12,474 nt of DNA from Porphyromonadaceae bacterium UBA7572 (GTDB taxonomy: Bacteria; Bacteroidota; Bacteroidia; Bacteroidales; Muribaculaceae): assembly GCA_002476625.1 (NCBI GenBank), contig DLLC01000045.1, positions 1 through 12,474 of the forward strand. Reading direction: 5' to 3'. Shown piece after piece: positions 7,187-12,474 of this stretch. The position numbers and the translations under genes were made by a program. Position 1 is the first letter of the stretch. Every line of letters begins with the position of its first letter. The notes under the pieces are model-generated. The model was not told the origin of the DNA and searched no databases. It was given only the letters and a program-made list of their open reading frames with translations.

Positions 7187-7217
7187 CGAAGTTACAAATA
7201 TTTTCTAACATGTCAAA
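7187..7217 (-). promoter_or_regulatory. Promoter of the thioredoxin-like gene
   Basis: On the minus strand, TTTG (7214-7217), a 19-base spacer and TAACTTCG (7187-7194) fit the Bacteroidota consensus with one mismatch in the -7 box. The expected start is near 7180, giving a leader of about 25 bases before the ATG at 7155. This agrees with the choice of that ATG. The -7 box sits in a 16-base stretch that is identical to one upstream of the nucleotidase gene. Confidence 0.7.
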
Positions 7218-7242
7218 TATCGCACACGGCGGCATATAGAAA

Positions 7243-7274
7243 GGGGGCAGAAGCAAGCACATGCCTCTACCCCC
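7243..7274 (-). terminator. Hairpin at the end of the nucleotidase/NagZ operon
   Basis: GGGGG at 7243-7247 pairs with CCCCC at 7270-7274. Inside, AGA/TCT pairs follow after one mismatch; outside, GAAA/TTTC pairs follow after a bulged A. It lies 33 bases past the stop codon of the gene ending at 7307 and is followed on the minus strand by TTTCTATATG, a weak T-stretch. It also separates the operon from the next promoter. Confidence 0.65.
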
Positions 7275-7306
7275 ATTTCATAGAAAATATCATTGAAACG
7301 AGCAGC

Positions 7307-10303
7307 CTACTTCTCTATCGAATTGTAGAGGATAGACTGAATGTGGGTTCGCGCACTCACTCGACCAAAGTTGGGATTATCACGAGTGGGCGATACCCGG
7401 TTACACAAAAATATGTAAATCATATCAGTCTTGGGATCCACCCAGAAGCAAGTGCCGGTGAAACCTGTGTGTCCAATGGTCTCTGGGCTCGCCTCATCAC
7501 AAGTCGACGACCATTCGGGGTTGTCGAGGCGTGGCTTGTCGAATCCCAATCCACGATGCGAATTGGCGCTCTTTGATGTAAGGAAAGTTTCCACTGTGGA
7601 CTGCTTCAGATAGCGATCGCCTCCATAGACGCCACCATTGAGCCACATTTGGAAAAGTTTGCAGAGGTCGTTGGCATTAGAGAACAGCCCGGCGTTTCCT
7701 TGCACACCACCAGAAAAGGCGGCAAGCTCATCATGCACATATCCGTGTATGTGCTGACGGCGTAAATAGGTGTCAACCTCTGTGTAGGCTATTTGATATT
7801 GTGGAAATTTTTCGAGCGGACGATACATCGTGTGGTAAGCGCCAAGAGGGGCAAACACCTCGCCTTGAACAAAAGTGTTGAGAGGTTTTTTGGTGATGTT
7901 CTCCACAGCATTAGCCAGCAGGCAGAAATTTAAACAGCTGTAAAGGTATTTCTTCTCGCCCAGTTGAGAGGTGTAGATACGCGCCATTATCGAATCATAG
8001 GTGGCACGGCTTCCCCACAGGCCTTCGGCTATGGGCAGATTAAACACATCGGTCTGCTTTCGCGACAGGATATCGGTGCGCAACTTGGCTTGCTTGTTGC
8101 CATAAGCATTCTTCATCACCAAAATGGTATTGTATTCATTAGGAGTGGTAGAAATCAGCGGAGCCTTATACGTCTTAGGGTCGAACATCATCTGCCACAT
8201 ATTGAGCGAAGGCTGCATACCAGTTTCATGATACAGCAGCTGACGGAATGTAATGTCTGACTTATCATTGTCCTTCAGCTGTGGTATGATGTCGCTCGCA
8301 GGCTCGTCGAGCTGAATTTTCCCTTCATCATACACTTTCATCACGCCAGTGATAGTGCCTGTAGCTTTCGACACCGAAGCCAGTCCATAAAGAGTATTGT
8401 TGGTCACTGGGATACTTACACCATAGTCGATTTGGCCATAGGCACGCTTGCAAACCACCTTTCCATGGCGCGCCACAACCACCTGACAGCCAGGAAACGC
8501 CTTTTGCTGAACGCCATAGTTACACACTGAATCTATTTTTGCCAGCAAACTCGACTTGAAGCCCACTTCTTCAGGTATGGTATAGCCCAAGCGGCAAGCG
8601 TCATAAGTAACGCCAGTTCCAGCTTTCAGCACCCCATTACCAGTTTTCATGTCCACAGGAAGTACACCCTTTGCGGCATTACCGCCGAATATGGTCTGTG
8701 CCAGATAATCCTCATCGGTCATCGTTGTGCTGTATGCCACAAGAGAAGCCTTCACGCTCGATGCTCCAAGCAAAGAACCCACGACATCAAGTTGCTCTGG
8801 ATGGCACATCGTGGCCACCACCACATCTGCATTCACATTGGTCAACTGCTTTGCCGCGTCCACATAATCAGCCTTGGCCACACACACAATTACGGTGTTG
8901 TAACCGCCCTTGGCAATCTTCTGCAAAAGCGCATCAAGGCCTCCCGCTCGCCTATAGTCGAACACCGTGGCAGCGGCATAGTCGCCACAGCGGCGTGCAA
9001 ACATTGACTTCTCACCATTCTCATTACCCATCACCACAACAGCTATCTTACGCTTGTCCAGGCTCTTCAAAGGGAGAATGCCGCCAGCCGACTTCACCAC
9101 TGTAACAGTGGCGGCTGTGAGCTTGCGTTGAAGCACTTTAGCCTCTGGAGCATTCACATCTGCCACAATATTATCGAGGCTAATAACAGGCTTAACGTTC
9201 AGCCCCAAAGCATATTTATAGCGAAGCACTTTTTTCACTCTCGCGTCAATATCCTTTTGCTTAATCATTCCTGAAGCCACAGCTTGCTTAAGTGCTTTAA
9301 TTTCAGCCCCTAAATCATCAGGCATTAGCAGAATGTCGTTGCCTGCAAGGAAAGCATTCACACACACCGATCCTTGCGTCTCCTTTGCGCCTTCCATTCC
9401 GAGGGCATCAGTAAAAATAAGACCATTAAAGTGCATCTTCTTTTGCAAGAGATCGGTAACGTAGGTTTTCGACATCGTGCCTGGAACGCGGCGTTTTTCT
9501 ATAGCAGGCACATAAAGATGGCCTGTAAGGCAGCCTCCGAGGCCTGCGTTGATATACTGCTGAAATGGAGCGAAATCATACTGCTTCAGCTCTTGCAAAG
9601 ATTTGTCAACGGTCGGCAATTCTTTATGTGAATCGGCTGTTGTGCTGCCATGTCCAGGAAAATGCTTCATGACAGAAAGCACCCCGCCGTCTTCCATGCC
9701 TCGGGCAAAAGCCACCCCATGACTCCCCACAAGGATGGGATTAGAGCCATACGAACGAGTGCCCAGCACCGTCTTCGGACGGTCGATAATGTCGAGCACA
9801 GGAGCGAAATTCACATTCACGCCAACGCGTTTGCACTCACGTGCCACTTCCTTGCCATAATTGTAGAAGAACTGGTCATCGCTGATAGAGCCGAGAAACA
9901 GGTTACGCGGAAACTTTGGCGCATCTTCCAGCCGCATTGAAAGCCCCCACTCTGCGTCGAGCGTAATCATCAACGGCACTTTTGATAGTGATTGGGCGTA
10001 ATTGGTGAGTTTGGCCTGCGTAACAATGTCGTTCTCGTTGTATATTAGGCCGCCCACCTTGTATTCATCCACATATTTTTTCACCAGCCTCTCAGCGTCG
10101 GCACTGCGTGGATTCACTGCCATTACAATGAGCTGCGCTATACGCTCATCAGGTGAGAGCGACTTGAACGTGGAATTAACCCACGACTCCATAGCCTTGC
10201 CATCGGCCTTGCTGAGAATAGAAGGCTGACGCTTGGCTGCTACAGAAGCAGTGGCCATAATCAGCGCAGCCACTGCAATAAGTATAAGTTTTTTTAAATT
10301 CAT
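7307..10303 (-). CDS. Exported NagZ-like GH3 glycosidase fused to beta-lactamase-type serine hydrolase
   Basis: A 998-residue protein with a signal peptide (1-23, ending SVAA), so probably periplasmic. Residues 40-365 are a glycoside hydrolase family 3 barrel of the NagZ kind: KHFPGHGSTTADSH (213-226) carries the Asp224-His226 pair used as acid/base in NagZ enzymes, and Asp299 in FTDALGM is the expected nucleophile. NagZ removes N-acetylglucosamine from muropeptides. Residues 390-560 fit the GH3 C-terminal alpha/beta domain. Residues 585-995 are a class C beta-lactamase/penicillin-binding-like domain with SVSK (Ser643, Lys646), YSC (788-790, where YSN or YSD is usual) and HTG (945-947). Such domains may be carboxypeptidases, endopeptidases or esterases. 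NagZ alone is about 340 residues, so this is a true fusion; no frameshift is seen. It starts 22 bases after the nucleotidase stop and is surely co-transcribed. A role in trimming peptidoglycan sugar and peptide parts is inferred. Confidence 0.94.
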   Translation of the reverse strand: MNLKKLILIAVAALIMATASVAAKRQPSILSKADGKAMESWVNSTFKSLSPDERIAQLIVMAVNPRSADAERLVKKYVDEYKVGGLIYNENDIVTQAKLTNYAQSLSKVPLMITLDAEWGLSMRLEDAPKFPRNLFLGSISDDQFFYNYGKEVARECKRVGVNVNFAPVLDIIDRPKTVLGTRSYGSNPILVGSHGVAFARGMEDGGVLSVMKHFPGHGSTTADSHKELPTVDKSLQELKQYDFAPFQQYINAGLGGCLTGHLYVPAIEKRRVPGTMSKTYVTDLLQKKMHFNGLIFTDALGMEGAKETQGSVCVNAFLAGNDILLMPDDLGAEIKALKQAVASGMIKQKDIDARVKKVLRYKYALGLNVKPVISLDNIVADVNAPEAKVLQRKLTAATVTVVKSAGGILPLKSLDKRKIAVVVMGNENGEKSMFARRCGDYAAATVFDYRRAGGLDALLQKIAKGGYNTVIVCVAKADYVDAAKQLTNVNADVVVATMCHPEQLDVVGSLLGASSVKASLVAYSTTMTDEDYLAQTIFGGNAAKGVLPVDMKTGNGVLKAGTGVTYDACRLGYTIPEEVGFKSSLLAKIDSVCNYGVQQKAFPGCQVVVARHGKVVCKRAYGQIDYGVSIPVTNNTLYGLASVSKATGTITGVMKVYDEGKIQLDEPASDIIPQLKDNDKSDITFRQLLYHETGMQPSLNMWQMMFDPKTYKAPLISTTPNEYNTILVMKNAYGNKQAKLRTDILSRKQTDVFNLPIAEGLWGSRATYDSIMARIYTSQLGEKKYLYSCLNFCLLANAVENITKKPLNTFVQGEVFAPLGAYHTMYRPLEKFPQYQIAYTEVDTYLRRQHIHGYVHDELAAFSGGVQGNAGLFSNANDLCKLFQMWLNGGVYGGDRYLKQSTVETFLTSKSANSHRGLGFDKPRLDNPEWSSTCDEASPETIGHTGFTGTCFWVDPKTDMIYIFLCNRVSPTRDNPNFGRVSARTHIQSILYNSIEK

Positions 10304-10325
10304 TATGGTATAATACAGTTGTAGT

Positions 10326-11837
10326 TTATTTCTTTACAAAGCGAGGCTTATCTGAAGCATCTATCATCTTACCCTTGGCTTCGAGTCCCTTAACATATTG
10401 CAGCATGTGCTCGCCATAGGGAACGGTGTCTGTAAACAGCACTTTTCCATTACGAAGCGACACAAGGTAGTCGCCACCATTCGACAGGAAATTGATAGTG
10501 GCTAATCTATAGGTTTGCTCAGGCTTAATTTGCTTGCCGTTTAGCTTTGCGCTAAGAATCTCGTGTTTGCCATTATACACGACTGCTATTTGTTTGCTCA
10601 CCGCGTCGCCGTCACGAAGGCTCATCACACGGAAAGCCTCAATGATATCTTTTCCCTTAACGTCAAGCACTACAAAGCGGTTGTCGAAAGGAAATGTGGA
10701 ATTAATCAGCCCTTCCGAAACCACGCCTTTAGGCATATCCTGACGGATACCGCCCTTATTCATAATGCAAAAATCCACTTTCCCGTCATACAGCCCATGT
10801 ATGATATCCATCACGGCATCTGTAAGCCAGTTTTGATAGGCATTGCTACTGAGCGACATAGCCTTGGCGCTGTGAGCCACGGGAGCGCTCATAATGGAGT
10901 CCACCTTACTTTTATAAGGGGCAAGCCATTTCTCAAAAGCTGTGTACTTTTTTGCAGCCTCATCATAGTCGGCACTCACCTTGATGTGGCGGTACTCCAC
11001 TTTACCCGTTTCAAGGTCAAGGTCATACACGCCCACAAGCTTTCCATATTTGCCATTTTGCCCGATAGGCACCATCTTGCCATCTGCATTTTTCACATTG
11101 GCCTGAGGAGTGCCAGGGCTAATTACGGTGTGGGTGTGTCCGCCAATCACCATATCTATGTAGTGGCTCTTCGTCACCAAAGCGGAGTCACATGGCTCTC
11201 CCGGAATTTCGGCAAAGTAGCCGATATGCGACACCATCACCACATAGTCCACTTTCTGTACCTCTTTCAGGTATTTAGCCGTGGGATCGGCCACCAGTTC
11301 TCCGTTCTGGTAATACAGTCCATCGAAATTTCCCTCTGCCACCATTCCTTGAGGATTCACGTTGATACCGATGAACCCCACACGTTTTCCGCCAAACGAC
11401 TTAATAAGGTAAGGCAGCACACGCTTCACTGGTGTAGCGCTGAAATCATAGTTGGTCGACACCACGGGCGTGGCCATACGGTTATAGTAATGGGCAAGCT
11501 GGGCAATGCCATTGTCAAACTCGTGGTTGCCTAATGTCACCATATCGTAGCCAAGACTGTCGATGGCTGCAAATTCCACTTCCCCTTTAAACAGGGAAAA
11601 ATAGAGCGTTCCTTGCACGGCATCGCCACAGTGCACAATCATTGTGTTCTTGTTTTCCCTGCGAATTTGGTCGTAGATGGCACGGCGGCGCAGGAGCCCC
11701 CCCATGCCGTCACTGGCTGGGTCGATCTGACTGTGCGTGTCGTTCACGGCGGCAATCACAAGGTGTTCGGCTTGAGTCACCGATGGAATAAACATCGCCA
11801 GCATAGCCGCCAACAATAGTCTTTTAAGTGGATTCAT
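10326..11837 (-). CDS. Two-domain periplasmic 5'-nucleotidase (UshA family)
   Basis: A 503-residue exported metallophosphoesterase with a signal peptide at 1-23 (ending TQA). The N-terminal domain (24-290) has the dinuclear metal motifs NDTH (32-35), GD (71-72), GNHE (103-106), SHIGY (His204) and GHTH (233-236). The C-terminal substrate domain (about 315-495) has GGIR (Arg365), PFDN (383-386) and F-x5-D in NFLSNGGD (Phe450, Asp456), spaced like the base-stacking Phe pair and ribose-binding Asp of E. coli UshA. The family hydrolyses nucleoside 5'-phosphates and often nucleotide sugars such as UDP-sugars to nucleosides plus phosphate. Both domains are present in one chain, so it should be complete. 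It is the first gene of a two-gene operon with the NagZ/serine hydrolase. The ATG at 11837 starts the signal peptide. Alternative substrates such as cyclic nucleotides cannot be excluded; I avoid a gene symbol for that reason. Confidence 0.93.
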   Translation of the reverse strand: MNPLKRLLLAAMLAMFIPSVTQAEHLVIAAVNDTHSQIDPASDGMGGLLRRRAIYDQIRRENKNTMIVHCGDAVQGTLYFSLFKGEVEFAAIDSLGYDMVTLGNHEFDNGIAQLAHYYNRMATPVVSTNYDFSATPVKRVLPYLIKSFGGKRVGFIGINVNPQGMVAEGNFDGLYYQNGELVADPTAKYLKEVQKVDYVVMVSHIGYFAEIPGEPCDSALVTKSHYIDMVIGGHTHTVISPGTPQANVKNADGKMVPIGQNGKYGKLVGVYDLDLETGKVEYRHIKVSADYDEAAKKYTAFEKWLAPYKSKVDSIMSAPVAHSAKAMSLSSNAYQNWLTDAVMDIIHGLYDGKVDFCIMNKGGIRQDMPKGVVSEGLINSTFPFDNRFVVLDVKGKDIIEAFRVMSLRDGDAVSKQIAVVYNGKHEILSAKLNGKQIKPEQTYRLATINFLSNGGDYLVSLRNGKVLFTDTVPYGEHMLQYVKGLEAKGKMIDASDKPRFVKK

Positions 11838-11889
11838 AACATTATGATTATATTAGTTTTCTACAAAATATCGTCAAAACATTTTATTT

Positions 11890-11905
11890 CACGAAGTTAC
11901 AAATA
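11890..11905 (-). promoter_or_regulatory. Probable promoter element of the nucleotidase operon
   Basis: The minus strand reads TATTTGTAACTTCGTG, with TAACTTCG (11892-11899) as a one-mismatch -7 box. The 16 bases are identical to those in the promoter of the thioredoxin-like gene. A -33 TTTG at 19-20 bases is not evident; the nearest candidate is a TTGA about 22 bases upstream. The leader would be about 50 bases. Confidence 0.5.
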
Positions 11906-11943
11906 AAAAACGACTCTCTCGTCAATTTCCACTAAAAACTCTC

Positions 11944-11985
11944 AAAAAAAGCTGCGGCTCCATGCATATAAGCGCATAGAGCCGC
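11944..11985 (-). terminator. Intrinsic terminator of gpmI
   Basis: On the minus strand GCGGCTC pairs with GAGCCGC (11979-11985 with 11954-11960), continued by ATGC/GCAT inside after one mismatch, followed three bases later by seven T residues (AAAAAAA at 11944-11950 on the plus strand). It lies 73 bases past the gpmI stop. It ends gpmI transcription and separates it from the nucleotidase operon. Confidence 0.88.
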
Positions 11986-12058
11986 AAGTTGTCAGAACGA
12001 GTAGTTATGAAATAGATTAGTCTTCAATTAACGCAATTCCTCGCATCATTAAGCTCAC

Positions 12059-12474
12059 CTACTTGACAATAAGTCCGTGGCCTGTCATTTCGGCAGGCTT
12101 GTCAAGCCCCATTATTTGCAGAATAGTGGGTGCCACATCAGCCAGACGGCCATTTTCCACTTTGGCGTCTTTATTTGAAGTGACATACACGCATGGCACT
12201 TCGTTGAGTGAGTGAGCGGTGTTTGGAGTGCCATCAGGGTTGAGCGCATGGTCGGCGTTACCATGGTCGGCAATGATGATCACCTCATAGTCGGCTGCCT
12301 TAGCGGCTTCCACAGTGTCCTTCACACATTCGTCGATTGTCTTTACAGCCTTTTGAATTGCGGCATACACACCGGTGTGACCCACCATGTCGCCGTTAGC
12401 GAAGTTCACCACAATCCAGTCGTATTTCTTCTCTCCGATGGCTGCCACCAGCTTATCCTTCACTTCATAGGCGC
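12059..12474 (-). CDS. gpmI: 2,3-bisphosphoglycerate-independent phosphoglycerate mutase, C-terminal part
   Basis: GpmI interconverts 3- and 2-phosphoglycerate in glycolysis and gluconeogenesis through a phosphoserine intermediate, in the cytosol, with two Mn ions. Only the last 137 codons or so are in the window; the full enzyme is about 500-515 residues and the catalytic Ser lies outside. The frame runs off the right edge: the last visible residues read AYEVKDKLV, so the GTG at 12463 is an internal Val, not a start. The metal-site motifs of the alkaline phosphatase superfamily are clear: NFANGDMVGHTG (Asp and His ligands), IIADHGNADH (Asp-His pair) and TAHSLNEVP (His). The protein ends MTGHGLIVK, typical for the family. 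No break is seen in the visible part. Confidence 0.96.
   Translation of the reverse strand, partial: AYEVKDKLVAAIGEKKYDWIVVNFANGDMVGHTGVYAAIQKAVKTIDECVKDTVEAAKAADYEVIIIADHGNADHALNPDGTPNTAHSLNEVPCVYVTSNKDAKVENGRLADVAPTILQIMGLDKPAEMTGHGLIVK

Noticed and set aside
10563..11534. Long open frame of 323 codons on the plus strand
   Set aside because: It lies wholly antisense to the well-supported nucleotidase gene, and its His/Val-rich translation has no domain logic. It is a shadow frame.
12461..12463. GTG as a start codon for a short gpmI-like protein
   Set aside because: The frame stays open to the window edge and continues with family-typical residues (AYEV), so the Val is internal to a gene cut by the window.
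1..12474. CRISPR array, tRNA, rRNA, IS element or tandem repeats
   Set aside because: I saw no spaced repeats, cloverleaf-like sequence, transposase frame or terminal inverted repeats in either strand.

Overview
The window looks like chromosomal DNA from a gut-type Bacteroidales (Bacteroidota), plausibly Muribaculaceae or Prevotellaceae; the family is a guess. Supporting signs are promoters of the Bacteroidota form (TTTG, 19-20 bases, TAnnTTTG), the lack of clear Shine-Dalgarno sites, a Bacteroidota-type tyrosine recombinase, a DUF4369/TlpA-like thioredoxin protein, and a secreted protein with a C-terminal domain resembling the type IX secretion signal. I see no phage structural genes, CRISPR array, IS element, rRNA or tRNA.

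Layout from left to right. Bases 1-151 hold no gene. A minus-strand tyrosine recombinase lies at 152-1375. A minus-strand secreted protein of unknown function (1607-2503) ends in a good intrinsic terminator. It shares a divergent promoter region with purT (plus strand, 2658-3851). purT converges on a minus-strand surface or secreted FN3-type protein (3997-5820) across a strong bidirectional hairpin. Next on the minus strand are a periplasmic thioredoxin-like protein (6169-7155) with its own promoter and hairpin, and then a two-gene operon read from 11837 to 7307: a two-domain 5'-nucleotidase followed 22 bases later by a NagZ-like glycoside hydrolase fused to a beta-lactamase-type serine hydrolase. 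The right edge carries the C-terminal quarter of gpmI, closed by a textbook terminator.

Functionally this is mostly core metabolism (purT in purine synthesis, gpmI in glycolysis) mixed with exported enzymes. The best-supported functional unit is the nucleotidase plus NagZ/serine-hydrolase pair. Both proteins have signal peptides, so the operon probably works in the periplasm on nucleotides or nucleotide-sugars and on peptidoglycan fragments. The recombinase is the only mobile-type gene; whether it belongs to an element extending left or is a resident invertase-type recombinase cannot be decided here. I did not find a clearly undescribed system. The items most worth a second look are the fusion operon, the nested-domain surface protein, the orphan recombinase and the unassigned secreted protein.
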